Source: SSC4 sp964443225 (GTDB lineage Bacteria; Chloroflexota; Anaerolineae; SSC4; Amarolineaceae). From it: a stretch of DNA of 64,000 nucleotides. The first letter of the stretch is position 1. Every line of letters begins with the position of its first letter. Below the pieces are notes generated by a model, which saw only the letters and a list, made by a program, of their open reading frames with translations, did no database searches and had not been told where the DNA came from. Positions 51,784 through 59,870 of this stretch are shown here, one piece after another. The stretch spans positions 14,988 through 78,987 of the forward strand of contig CAYUCC010000017.1 of assembly GCA_964443225.1 (NCBI GenBank). Direction: 5' to 3'. The translations under genes and the position numbers were made by a program.

Positions 51784-52590
51784 TCACGGCAGCGTGGCGT
51801 GCTGCACACTGCGCCGCACGCGTGCCTGTGCCAACTGGGCGATCCACCAGCCCGTCACGTGGAACACCCACGATACCCACAGGTTGCCGCTCAGCACGAA
51901 GAGCGCAGTTGATGCCACTGCCAGGCAGAGCCGCAGCAGTTCAGCGTAGCCGCCTGCCGGTGAGCGCACCGTGTGCCGCCAGGCCGTGTTGGCCAGCCAG
52001 GTCAGAACGAGCAGTCCGACACCGAGCCAGGCACCCCAGTAGGCACTCGCATCTGGCTGTGCGCCGGCCATTACCAAAAACGCAGTGCTGCCAACACGCA
52101 CCAGGGCCCAGTAGAGCTGTTCGGCGGCTGCCAGAAAGGGAACCAGCAGCACCGGCACGTCGTCTTGGGCTGGTGTGGCGAGCCGTACGGCAGCAGCGGT
52201 CTCGCTGTTGGCCGCCCACCTGCGGTCGTGCCAGGCGGCCAGTGCGATGAGCCCCAACAGCGCCGCGGCCGCCACCAGGCCGGCTCCAAACGGGCGCAGC
52301 CAATCCAGATGGGCGAGCCCCATGGCGGAGGTGGTCACCAGACCGGCCTGCAGCGCAAGATACGGTGGTGTGGCAAAACCAAAGAATCGCCCAACAAGCA
52401 GCGGGGTTCCGCGGCTCCAGGGTCGCAGTGCCGGCACGAACCAGAACAGGTTGGTGACCACAACGTACAGCACGAGGAAACCGGCCACCCACAACCAGAC
52501 GTCCTGGTCGAAGCGGGCCTGGCGGATGGCTTGCAGCGCAGCGAGCAGCCATGGTGGCGGAAACGGTGAGTCAGATACAGAGCCGGGCAT
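51784..52590 (-). CDS. Polytopic membrane protein of unknown function
   Basis: A 268-aa protein with about six to seven hydrophobic segments, for example WLWVAGFLVLYVVVTNLFWF and AYWGAWLGVGLLVLTWLA. No family was recognised; a distant CPBP-like protease is not supported by motifs. The ATG at 52590 is preferred over the longer frame, which lacks a ribosome-binding site. Confidence 0.65.
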   Translation of the reverse strand: MPGSVSDSPFPPPWLLAALQAIRQARFDQDVWLWVAGFLVLYVVVTNLFWFVPALRPWSRGTPLLVGRFFGFATPPYLALQAGLVTTSAMGLAHLDWLRPFGAGLVAAAALLGLIALAAWHDRRWAANSETAAAVRLATPAQDDVPVLLVPFLAAAEQLYWALVRVGSTAFLVMAGAQPDASAYWGAWLGVGLLVLTWLANTAWRHTVRSPAGGYAELLRLCLAVASTALFVLSGNLWVSWVFHVTGWWIAQLAQARVRRSVQHATLP

Positions 52591-52672
52591 GGCTGGAGAA
52601 TACCATAAAATGTCCGGTGCGCCAATTGTCGGGGATGCGGTTCGGGTGTTTGGGGCGTGGGTGATGCGTTTG

Positions 52673-52701
52673 TTGCATGGTTGTGTTAATTCCTGTAAAA
52701 T
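52673..52701 (+). promoter_or_regulatory. Promoter of the DksA-like gene
   Basis: TTGCAT (52673-52678), a 17-bp spacer and TAAAAT (52696-52701), 41 bp before the GTG start. Confidence 0.6.
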
Positions 52702-52742
52702 TGGGCAATGAACCGACATAAGTTACGAGAGAGGAGCCAGCC

Positions 52743-53093
52743 GTGCTGACAGCGGATCAGATTGCCGAACTACGGGCGCGCATCGAAACGGAGCGCGACG
52801 TACTGCTCCAACGCATCACCAAGCTGGAGAAAGACGTCACCACCCCTGAAGAAGCGTTTGATTCGGTGGAGGATCGGGGTGAGGATGCGTGGCACTTGCT
52901 CAATCACGAGCGTGCAATGCGCGAGATCGTGCGTGGTCGCCTCGAGTTGGCCCAATTCGACAAAGCGCTGGCACGCATCGATGCGGGGACCTACGGCTAC
53001 AGCGAGGTTTCCGGTACGCCAATTCCCCTGGAGCGCCTGGAGGCACTGCCCTGGGCTACGACGCTGGTGGGCGAACAACTCGCGGACGCGTAG
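52743..53093 (+). CDS. TraR/DksA-like protein lacking zinc-finger cysteines
   Basis: A 116-aa protein with the DksA-type coiled coil (LRARIETERDVLLQRITKLE) and the C-terminal signature GTYGYSEVSGTPIPLERLEA. In zinc-binding members this reads C-x2-C with two later Cys; here all four positions are replaced (YSEVSG and ATTLVG). GTG start with AGAGGAG upstream. It may still dock into the RNA polymerase secondary channel, but without a zinc-stabilised globule. Confidence 0.82.
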   Translation: MLTADQIAELRARIETERDVLLQRITKLEKDVTTPEEAFDSVEDRGEDAWHLLNHERAMREIVRGRLELAQFDKALARIDAGTYGYSEVSGTPIPLERLEALPWATTLVGEQLADA

Positions 53094-53102
53094 AACCGAC
53101 CT

Positions 53103-53286
53103 ACGGTTTGACCCCTTGCTCGAACGTGTACTGGCGCGGAAGGATGCCCAGGGGCGCCGGATGTGTGGTTCGCCGTCGCGCACGTGGCCGTTGGAGACGC
53201 GCAACCGCCCCAGCAAATGGGTGACACTCGACGTTCTGCGTAGGCTGAAGCGTCGCGATCAGGTGTCGATGCCAACTGCGATATGA
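53103..53286 (+). pseudogene. Possible C-terminal remnant of a prenyltransferase/squalene-cyclase-repeat protein
   Basis: One frame reads LLERVLARKDAQGRR, then TWPLETRNRPSKWVTLDVLR and RLKRRDQ. The RPSKWVTLxxLRxLKR pattern is typical for the end of such alpha-barrel proteins in related bacteria. No start or upstream domain exists. The call is from pattern memory and is weak. Confidence 0.3.
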
Positions 53287-54056
53287 ATTCTCTCGACCCC
53301 ACCACGCTCCTGTTTCTAACGCTTGCCGCCATGGCAGCTGGCGCCGTCAACGCCATTGCCGGCGGCGGGACACTCATCTCGTTTCCGGCGCTTACGGCGG
53401 TTGGGATACCGGCGGTCGCCGCCAATGTGACGAACACCGTCGCGCTGACCCCCGGCTACCTGGGTGCCACCTGGGCCCAGGCCGCCGATCTGCGCGGTCA
53501 ACGTCGACGTCTCTGGCTCCTCGTACCCACGGGTGTGGCGGGTGGTGTGGTCGGGGCGCTGCTGCTGGTCACTACCGAAGAGAAACTCTTTCGTGCCCTG
53601 GTGCCCTACCTGATCCTGCTGGCCTCGCTGCTGCTGGCCATCCAGCCGCGTGTACGCACGCTGCTGGAAAGGCGACGCGCCACGCACCCGCACGCCGCAC
53701 ACCCGCACGATGCCTGGGTGATATTGCCGGTGTTCGTCGCGTCGATCTATGGCGGTTATTTTGGCGCCGGGCTGAGTGTCATCATCCTGGCCGTCCTGGG
53801 CCTGGTCATCGACGACAACCTCAGGCGGCTGAACGCCTTGAAACAGGCGATTGCATTCAGCGTCAATGTCGCCGCCGCCAGTTTTTTCCTCTTTTCGGGA
53901 CTCGTCGTCTGGCCCGCGGCCCTCGTCATGATGGTGGGTGCGATTGCGGGTGGGGTCATCGGCGGACGCATCGCCGGGCGTATCTCGCCCAACGCGCTGC
54001 GTCGGGTCATTGTCGTGCTCGGCGTCACGGTGGCCCTGATCTACCTGCTGCGTTGA
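53283..54056 (+). CDS. TauE/SafE (TSUP) family membrane transporter
   Basis: A 257-aa protein with about eight hydrophobic segments in two repeats: FLTLAAMAAGAVNAIAGGGT with the family GGG turn at the start and VFVASIYGGYFGAGLSVIIL near residue 145. Members export sulfite, sulfoacetate or similar anions. Its last 32 bp overlap the convergent oxidoreductase gene. Confidence 0.9.
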   Translation: MNSLDPTTLLFLTLAAMAAGAVNAIAGGGTLISFPALTAVGIPAVAANVTNTVALTPGYLGATWAQAADLRGQRRRLWLLVPTGVAGGVVGALLLVTTEEKLFRALVPYLILLASLLLAIQPRVRTLLERRRATHPHAAHPHDAWVILPVFVASIYGGYFGAGLSVIILAVLGLVIDDNLRRLNALKQAIAFSVNVAAASFFLFSGLVVWPAALVMMVGAIAGGVIGGRIAGRISPNALRRVIVVLGVTVALIYLLR

Positions 54057-55041
54057 TCCGCTGGGTTTGTCCCAACTCTGCGGATCGATACACTGCCAAT
54101 GCCACTTCCAGTGCGCGGTAACCATCCTCACCGGTGACGCACGGCGGGCGTTGTTCGGTCACCGCAGCCATGAACTCACGTATCATCGCCAGATCCGGAT
54201 CGGATCCCCACGCCAGCCAGGCCGGGTGCTGGGGACGGTTGCTGTACAGGGTCAGGTTCTGCACGAAAGCATCGGCGTGCACGACACCGCGTTCGCCCAC
54301 GAGATCGAGCGCCAGCCCACCCCAGGTCGGGTAGTTGGCCGGCCGGCTCCAGCTGCAGTCGATCGTGGCAAACGTACCATCCTCGAAGGTGAGCATCACC
54401 TGTCCACCGGTTTCGACCGCGACGGTATCGCCGTGGATGATGCGGTTGAGCTGGGCGTAGACCTCGACCACCTCGCGCCGCAGGAGCCAGCGCAGCAGGT
54501 CGGTGAGGTGCACGGTGTGATCCATGGCCGAGCCACCCCCGGCCAATTCGGGGTCGACGAACCACTCGCGGTAACGCCGCGGCACCTGACCCTGGTTGAC
54601 ACCGGTGCAGGCATAAACCCGTCCCAACCCGCCCTGGTCGAGCAGCGCCTTGACTTCGAGCAGCGGCGCGCTGAAGCGCATCGGGAAGGCGGTCATCAAC
54701 ACCACCCCCGCCCGGTGACAGGCATCGATCATCGCCTGGGCATCGGCCAACGTCGTGGCCAGCGGCTTTTCGCACAGCACATGTACCCCGGCCGCCGCCG
54801 CCAACTCGACCGGCCGGCGGTGCCGCGCATTCTCCGTACAGACGATCACCCCGTCCGGCCGCGCGGCCAACAGCGCCTCGTCGCTGGCAAAAAACGCCGT
54901 CCCGTAACGGTGCGCCGCATCCCGTCCCCGCGCCGCATCGGCGTCCGCAATACCGACGAAATCGACATCAGGCATCGCGTTGAGATGATACGCATACGCC
55001 TCGGCATGAACGTGAGCAAAACTCACCAACCCAATCCGCAT
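54025..55041 (-). CDS. Gfo/Idh/MocA-family oxidoreductase 1
   Basis: A 338-aa NAD(P)-dependent sugar or inositol dehydrogenase type protein. The Rossmann part has RIGLVSFAHVHAEAYAYH, a variant of GxGxxG, VIVCTENARHRRPVELAAAA and the catalytic-region motif LCEKPLATTLADA near residue 95. The C-terminal half carries GGSAMDHTVHLTDLLRWLL near 175. ATG at 55041; upstream is heptamer-like repeat DNA. It lies in tandem with a second member and next to a sugar ABC transporter. Confidence 0.9.
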   Translation of the reverse strand: MRIGLVSFAHVHAEAYAYHLNAMPDVDFVGIADADAARGRDAAHRYGTAFFASDEALLAARPDGVIVCTENARHRRPVELAAAAGVHVLCEKPLATTLADAQAMIDACHRAGVVLMTAFPMRFSAPLLEVKALLDQGGLGRVYACTGVNQGQVPRRYREWFVDPELAGGGSAMDHTVHLTDLLRWLLRREVVEVYAQLNRIIHGDTVAVETGGQVMLTFEDGTFATIDCSWSRPANYPTWGGLALDLVGERGVVHADAFVQNLTLYSNRPQHPAWLAWGSDPDLAMIREFMAAVTEQRPPCVTGEDGYRALEVALAVYRSAELGQTQRINAAGRSGPP

Positions 55042-55103
55042 ACCCAACCCCCATCCCCTGATCCCTAACCCCCAACCCCCATCCCCTGGTCCCTGATCCC
55101 TAT
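55042..55103 (-). repeat. C-rich heptamer array (TCCCCTG/ATCCCTA/ACCCCCA units)
   Basis: Units of 7 bp with a central CCC run from the start of oxidoreductase 1 into the end of oxidoreductase 2, where they encode the last residues GIRDQGMGVGG and the stop. Confidence 0.8.
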
Positions 55104-56078
55104 CACGCGTCCCGTCCGCGCCGATTCCATCGCCGCCAGCGCAATCTCCAGCGCCTTCAGCCCATCGTCTGCCGTGACCGCAAGCGGCGCATCATGCGCC
55201 AGGGCGGCGTAGAACGCCTTGATCTGAGTGGTGTACGGGTCTTCCAGCAGGGGATTGTTCGGTACCGGTACGTCGGGCGCATCAGCGGTGGGCTGTTGGT
55301 GGCGGAAGGTGCGCACGGCTGCGGTGCCGTCGGAATCGTGCAGAATCAGACCCAGCGAGCCGGCGATCTCGAACTGGGTTCGGAACGTGGGTGGCGGGTA
55401 GGCCCAGGAACCTTCGACGTGCGAAATTGCACCGTTGGCGTGGGTCAGAATGGCGAGGGCATGATCGAACGGTGCGCTGGGCTGCTGGTGACCCACACGC
55501 CTGGCCATCACACGCACCACGTCACCCGCGAGCCAGCGGGCGCAGTCGAAGTCGTGGATCATCAGGTCAAGAATCATTCCGCCTGACTTGTCGGTATCCA
55601 CGAACCAATTGTCCTCGGCTTTTTTGGGTTGGAAGACGTTGCGTTTGAACCGCAGCACCGCCAGCTGCCCCACCTCGCCGGCATCGACCGCCGCCTTGGC
55701 CTGCACGTATTCGGGAAAGAAACGCACGACGTGCGCCACCAGCAGCTGGACGCCGGCCGCCTGGCAGGCTGCAATCATGGCCTTGGCCTGGGCTATGGTC
55801 CGCGCCAGCGGCTTTTCACACACCACGTGTTTGCCCGCCGCCGCCGCCTGCAGTGTCTGCTCGTGATGCAGATGTGTGGGCGTACACAGATCCACAACAT
55901 CCACGGCCGGCAGCAGCTCCGCCAGGCTGCCATAAGTGCGGCACCCATACTGCGCCGCCAACGGCTGTGCCGTTGCCTCGCTCGACGCCACAAACCCAAC
56001 CATCTCCGCCGGCGTTTCCCGCCACGCCGCCGCATGCACCGTCCCCATCGCCCCCACACCCACAATTCCTACACGCAT
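55065..56078 (-). CDS. Gfo/Idh/MocA-family oxidoreductase 2
   Basis: A 337-aa oxidoreductase with the standard nucleotide fold VGIVGVGAMGTVHAAAW, DLCTPTHLHHEQTLQAAAAG, VCEKPLARTIAQA near residue 93 and SGGMILDLMIHDFDCARWL near 175, where the His of the MIHDFD motif is the expected catalytic residue. The C-terminus is repeat-encoded. Probably a myo-inositol-type or sugar-acid dehydrogenase. Confidence 0.92.
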   Translation of the reverse strand: MRVGIVGVGAMGTVHAAAWRETPAEMVGFVASSEATAQPLAAQYGCRTYGSLAELLPAVDVVDLCTPTHLHHEQTLQAAAAGKHVVCEKPLARTIAQAKAMIAACQAAGVQLLVAHVVRFFPEYVQAKAAVDAGEVGQLAVLRFKRNVFQPKKAEDNWFVDTDKSGGMILDLMIHDFDCARWLAGDVVRVMARRVGHQQPSAPFDHALAILTHANGAISHVEGSWAYPPPTFRTQFEIAGSLGLILHDSDGTAAVRTFRHQQPTADAPDVPVPNNPLLEDPYTTQIKAFYAALAHDAPLAVTADDGLKALEIALAAMESARTGRVIGIRDQGMGVGG

Positions 56079-56200
56079 CGCCCGCTCCTGTTCGCCAGCA
56101 TCATCTCCCTCTCACGCCCCCCACGCGTGCCAGCAGTGCCCCTACCACACCAACCTTCCCACTCCCCCATCGCCCCCAACCCTCAGACCTTCCATTATAC

Positions 56201-56274
56201 CCTACTTCCTACTCCCTACGAGTACGAGTACGAGTACGAGTCGACGATACTCCGTACTCCCTACTCCCCCTACT
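56201..56274. repeat. Mixed GGAGTAN heptamer and GAGTAC hexamer array
   Basis: TACTCCC-type heptamers flank a run of four GAGTAC hexamers (56220-56241). The right end supplies the TAG stop of the permease gene at 56270. Confidence 0.88.
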
Positions 56275-57115
56275 TAATCGCCCCCGACGTCAACCCCCGA
56301 ATCAGCTGGCGCGAAAACACAATGTACAGGATCAGAATCGGCACCATCGCCAGGGTCAGCGATGAGAGCACGGCGTTCCAGTCGGTGACGAATTGGCCCA
56401 GGAACTGCTGCGTGCCCAGCGTCACCGTTTTGGTTTGTTCACCGGGCGCCAGGATCAACGGAAACCAGAGGTCGTTCCAGATGGGGATCATCGTGAAAAC
56501 GGCGACCGTCGCGACCGCCGGTCGCACGAGGGGCAGGATCATCCAGTAGATGCGGTACTCACTGGCCCCATCGACGCGCGCCGCATCTTTGAGCTCGCGC
56601 GGCACCTGGCGCATGAACTGGCTCAATATAAAAATCGTCAGCGGCAGTCCCATCGCGGTATAGACCAGGATCAGGGCGGTCAGTGTGTTGACCAGCTCGA
56701 GCGACACTGCCAGGCGCAGGATGCTCACCGTACCGAGCCGGATGGGAATCATGATCCCGATTGCCATGTAGATTGCCAGGAGGGTATTGCCGCGAAATTC
56801 GTACTCGGACAGCGCGTAGGCAGCCATACTGCCGGTGAACAGGATCAGGAACATCGCGGCCAGGGTTACGACCAGGCTGTTACGGAAGTAGACGTCGAAG
56901 TTTGCGCGGGTCATGAGGGTTTCGTAACCCTTGAGGCTGAACGTTCCTGGCAGCGGCGGCATGTAGGGTGACGTGAAGATCGCCTGGCGTGTCTTGAACG
57001 AGTTCATCACGACGATCACGATGGGGAACAAGGCCACCACCGCTGCCATCAGCAGGGTCAACTCGGTGGCCAGCCGGCCAGACCAGTGAGCGATACGCGC
57101 CTGTAGACTATGCAT
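56270..57115 (-). CDS. Sugar ABC transporter permease, MalG-like
   Basis: A 281-aa inner-membrane permease with six hydrophobic segments and the EAA loop ELKDAARVDGASEYRIYWMI followed by LPLVRPAVATVAV, the contact site for the ATPase. The ATG at 57115 has GGGAGGG upstream. It is 16 bp after the MalF-like gene. No ATP-binding subunit is encoded in the window, so a shared ATPase elsewhere is likely. Confidence 0.92.
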   Translation of the reverse strand: MHSLQARIAHWSGRLATELTLLMAAVVALFPIVIVVMNSFKTRQAIFTSPYMPPLPGTFSLKGYETLMTRANFDVYFRNSLVVTLAAMFLILFTGSMAAYALSEYEFRGNTLLAIYMAIGIMIPIRLGTVSILRLAVSLELVNTLTALILVYTAMGLPLTIFILSQFMRQVPRELKDAARVDGASEYRIYWMILPLVRPAVATVAVFTMIPIWNDLWFPLILAPGEQTKTVTLGTQQFLGQFVTDWNAVLSSLTLAMVPILILYIVFSRQLIRGLTSGAIK

Positions 57116-57131
57116 GACGATGCCCTCCCGG

Positions 57132-58073
57132 CTAGAACTCGTAGGTCTGGACACGGCGCTGCCAGATGAAGAGGTAGATCAGCACGCCGGTGAGGATGAT
57201 CAGAAACATCATGGTGGCGACCGTGGCGCCCATGGTGGGATTACCGAGCTGCAGCTGTTGGCCAAAAAACGTGCGGTAGAACAACGTGCCCATGATGTCG
57301 GTCGAATAATTGGGTCCGGCCAGGGCACCCTGCGTCGTATAAATCAGATCGAAAGCATTGAAGTTGCCCACGTAGGTCAAAATGGCCACGATACCGACCG
57401 TCGGCAGAATCAGGGGAAATTTGATACGCCAGAAGACCTGCCAACCACCGGCGCCGTCGACGCGGCCGGCCTCGATGAGCTCGTCGGGGATACCGATGAG
57501 CGCCGCATAGAACAACATCATCGGGATGCCGATGAACTGCCAGACCGAAATCAGCGACAGGGCGATCAGGGCCGGACCTTCCAGCCCCAGCCATGGTTTG
57601 AAGTACTCTTCCAGCCCGACGAGCGTCATCATGTCTTCGGCGATACCCCACAGCGGACTGAGGATGAGCTGCCATACAAAGCCCACCAGCACGAAGGAAA
57701 GTATCGTTGGCATAAAAAAGACCGTACGGTACACACCGGCGCTGCGCCCGCGGCGCGAGGCCAGCAAGGCGGCCAGCAGCAGCCCGATGGGGTTCTGCAC
57801 GAGCATGTGAATGGCGAAAAAGATCAGGTTGTTTTTCAATGCACCCCAGAAGCGCGGCGCCCACAGCTCATCGCGCAGCAGGGTGGCGTAATTTTGCAGC
57901 CCGACGAAGATCTCTTGCCCGCCCGATGTGGTCGTGTACAGGCTCAGGCGCAGCGAGTTGAGCAGGGGGTAGACCATGAACAGGGTATAGACCGCAATCG
58001 CTGGCAGGAGAAAAACGAGGAGGTAGAACGGGAAGCCTTTGCGACCGGCAATGCGACCAGGTGCTCTTTGCAT
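57132..58073 (-). CDS. Sugar ABC transporter permease, MalF-like
   Basis: A 313-aa permease with six hydrophobic segments, PFYLLVFLLPAIAVYTLFMV first, and the EAA loop DELIEAGRVDGAGGWQVFWR near residue 215. The longer frame to 58268 is rejected because its first 65 codons are the hairpin repeats. The ATG at 58073 has GGAG 9 bases upstream. Confidence 0.92.
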   Translation of the reverse strand: MQRAPGRIAGRKGFPFYLLVFLLPAIAVYTLFMVYPLLNSLRLSLYTTTSGGQEIFVGLQNYATLLRDELWAPRFWGALKNNLIFFAIHMLVQNPIGLLLAALLASRRGRSAGVYRTVFFMPTILSFVLVGFVWQLILSPLWGIAEDMMTLVGLEEYFKPWLGLEGPALIALSLISVWQFIGIPMMLFYAALIGIPDELIEAGRVDGAGGWQVFWRIKFPLILPTVGIVAILTYVGNFNAFDLIYTTQGALAGPNYSTDIMGTLFYRTFFGQQLQLGNPTMGATVATMMFLIILTGVLIYLFIWQRRVQTYEF

Positions 58074-58100
58074 GGGGCGTGACTCCTCGTTGGGTTTTGG

Positions 58101-58130
58101 AGGAGTCGGCACCGGGGGGTGCCGACTCCT
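58101..58130. repeat. Intercistronic hairpin 1
   Basis: AGGAGTCGGCACC and GGTGCCGACTCCT form a perfect 13-bp stem with a GGGG loop. Confidence 0.9.
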
Positions 58131-58144
58131 GCGTTGGTGGGCTC

Positions 58145-58168
58145 GTTCTGCACCTGGGGGTGCAGAAC
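58145..58168. repeat. Intercistronic hairpin 2
   Basis: GTTCTGCACC and GGTGCAGAAC form a 10-bp stem with a TGGG loop. The surrounding 42 bp (58138-58179) recur exactly at 58199-58240. Confidence 0.9.
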
Positions 58169-58205
58169 TCCTCTGCCGCGACGGGTTACGTGTCGTGATG
58201 GGCTC

Positions 58206-58229
58206 GTTCTGCACCTGGGGGTGCAGAAC
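58206..58229. repeat. Intercistronic hairpin 3
   Basis: An exact copy of hairpin 2, 61 bp further on. Confidence 0.9.
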
Positions 58230-58254
58230 TCCTCTGCCGCCGCGTCTTGCATTT

Positions 58255-58288
58255 GAGGAGTTCGGCACCCCCAGGTGCCGAACTCCTC
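58255..58288. repeat. Intercistronic hairpin 4
   Basis: GAGGAGTTCGGCACC and GGTGCCGAACTCCTC form a perfect 15-bp stem with a CCCA loop, 23 bp beyond the binding-protein stop. Confidence 0.9.
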
Positions 58289-58311
58289 ATCGCACTGGTC
58301 TCAGGGAGACC

Positions 58312-59631
58312 CTACTGCGGTTTATACCACTTGTCGAGGCCGGTCTGGATTTCGGTTGCGGCCTGCTCAGGTGTCAGCGTGCCGTTGATGACTGCGGCAC
58401 CGACGCGCCACAGCTCGTTTTCCAGGTTTGGCTCGCCGCGCGAGAGAATCTGGTACGAGTTGCGGATGGTCGACTCACACTCGCTGCGCCAGCTCAGAAA
58501 TTCCTGGGCAATCGGGTCGGTCAGTGACACGTCGTGGTTGGCCAGGGTGAAGAACCCGGGCAGGGCATTGCTGTACAGCCCGGCGAACTCCGCGCTGGTC
58601 ATCCACTCCAGGAACTTCTTTGCTTCCTCTGGATGTTTGGATCCAGCGTTGAGGCCGAGCGCAATGTCGGTGTGATCGCTGATGAAGCAGTTGTCACCCG
58701 CGTTGGCCAGGTAGGGCTTGAAGATGCCCATGGGGAAGCTGGCCTGCTCGTTGAAGACGGAGATTTCCCATGAGCCGGCGGGATAGACCGCCGCCTTACC
58801 CAGGGTGAACAGGTTCTGCGAGTCGGGATATGACTGCGCCTCGAACCCATTGGGCATGAACGGCTGCCACTTCGCGAGCGATTCCCACACCTGCACGTAC
58901 TGCGGATCGGTGAACTTCTCGGTGCCGGCGATCAGGCCCTTGCGCCCATCTTCGCCCTTCCAGTAGTTGGGACCGATGTTCTGGAAGCCCATCGTGGCCG
59001 CTTCCCACTGGTCGGCGGTGCCCATGGCCAGCGGCTCATAAGTACCGTCGGCCTTGACCTTTTCCAGGGCGGCCAGGAATTCGGCCTCCGTGGTTGGCTC
59101 GCTGATGCCCAGCTTGTCGAAGGCTTCTTTGTTATAGAAGAAGCCATGGATGACTGACGCCATCGGCACGCAGAACACGTTGGCACCGTCGTCGGTGATC
59201 CACGCGCTCTTGGCCACGTCGCTGAAGTTTTCCATGCCGGGCAGGTCATTCAACGCCGACAGGTAGCCCTTGTCGTACAAGGCCAGCGAGGCATCGAACG
59301 GCCGGCAGGTGATCAGGTCACCCGCTGTGCCGCCCTCGAGCTTGGTATTGAGGACGCCGTTGTATTCAGCGGGTGCGGTGGGCGAAAAGACGACTTCGAT
59401 GTTGGGATACTGCTTGTTGAAGGCAGGAATGATGGTGTCCTGCCAGATCGACAGGTCATCGTTGCGCCAGCTCTCGATGGTCAGCGTGACCTTTTCGCCC
59501 TCGGTGGCTGCCGGGGCTTGCGTGGGTTCCTCGGCCGGCTGGGCAGGGGCCGGTGTTGCCGCCGGGGCACAGGCCACCAGCAGCAGCGCCAGTATCAGGA
59601 ACAGCGGCAACGCATACGTCTTCTTCGACAT
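58312..59631 (-). CDS. Sugar ABC transporter solute-binding lipoprotein
   Basis: A 439-aa family-1 extracellular binding protein. A lipoprotein signal (FLILALLLVACAPA, Cys at the lipobox) is followed by an Ala/Pro/Thr linker and the two-lobe fold, with LTIESWRNDDLSIWQDTIIP, FNKQYPNIEVVFSPTAPAEY and GKAAVYPAGSWEISVF. The ATG at 59631 has GGAGG upstream. It heads the operon with two permeases. Oxidoreductases downstream suggest the substrate may be a polyol or sugar acid. Confidence 0.92.
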   Translation of the reverse strand: MSKKTYALPLFLILALLLVACAPAATPAPAQPAEEPTQAPAATEGEKVTLTIESWRNDDLSIWQDTIIPAFNKQYPNIEVVFSPTAPAEYNGVLNTKLEGGTAGDLITCRPFDASLALYDKGYLSALNDLPGMENFSDVAKSAWITDDGANVFCVPMASVIHGFFYNKEAFDKLGISEPTTEAEFLAALEKVKADGTYEPLAMGTADQWEAATMGFQNIGPNYWKGEDGRKGLIAGTEKFTDPQYVQVWESLAKWQPFMPNGFEAQSYPDSQNLFTLGKAAVYPAGSWEISVFNEQASFPMGIFKPYLANAGDNCFISDHTDIALGLNAGSKHPEEAKKFLEWMTSAEFAGLYSNALPGFFTLANHDVSLTDPIAQEFLSWRSECESTIRNSYQILSRGEPNLENELWRVGAAVINGTLTPEQAATEIQTGLDKWYKPQ

Positions 59632-59700
59632 ACTTTCCTCCTTAGGAGACGAAAAATGGGTTGGGACTCGATGGGCGAGGGACAAAACGAAGCAAGGCTT

Positions 59701-59729
59701 ATTATGCGCCAAAACCAGCCGTGTGTCAA
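59701..59729 (-). promoter_or_regulatory. Promoter of the ABC transporter operon
   Basis: On the minus strand it reads TTGACA (59729-59724), a 17-bp spacer and CATAAT (59706-59701), 70 bp before the binding-protein start. Confidence 0.8.
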
Positions 59730-59740
59730 TCTGACCCTAT

Positions 59741-59769
59741 TTGTACTTCCCACAACTAACCCGTATAAT
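59741..59769 (+). promoter_or_regulatory. Divergent promoter for the coiled-coil membrane protein and rho
   Basis: TTGTAC (59741-59746), a 17-bp spacer and TATAAT (59764-59769). Its -35 box lies 12 bp from that of the divergent ABC promoter. Confidence 0.75.
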
Positions 59770-59870
59770 GATCGTAACAACCTCTGCCCGTTTTTTACCC
59801 GAAGTCGCACCGTGCTGTGAGGCAGGGTGCAAGCCTGACATCATTGCAGAGCGCTTCACAGGAGAAGATC

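Noticed and set aside
57132..58268. 65-residue N-terminal extension of the MalF-like permease
   Set aside because: The extension is translated hairpin repeats; the ATG at 58073 has a ribosome-binding site and the normal family start.
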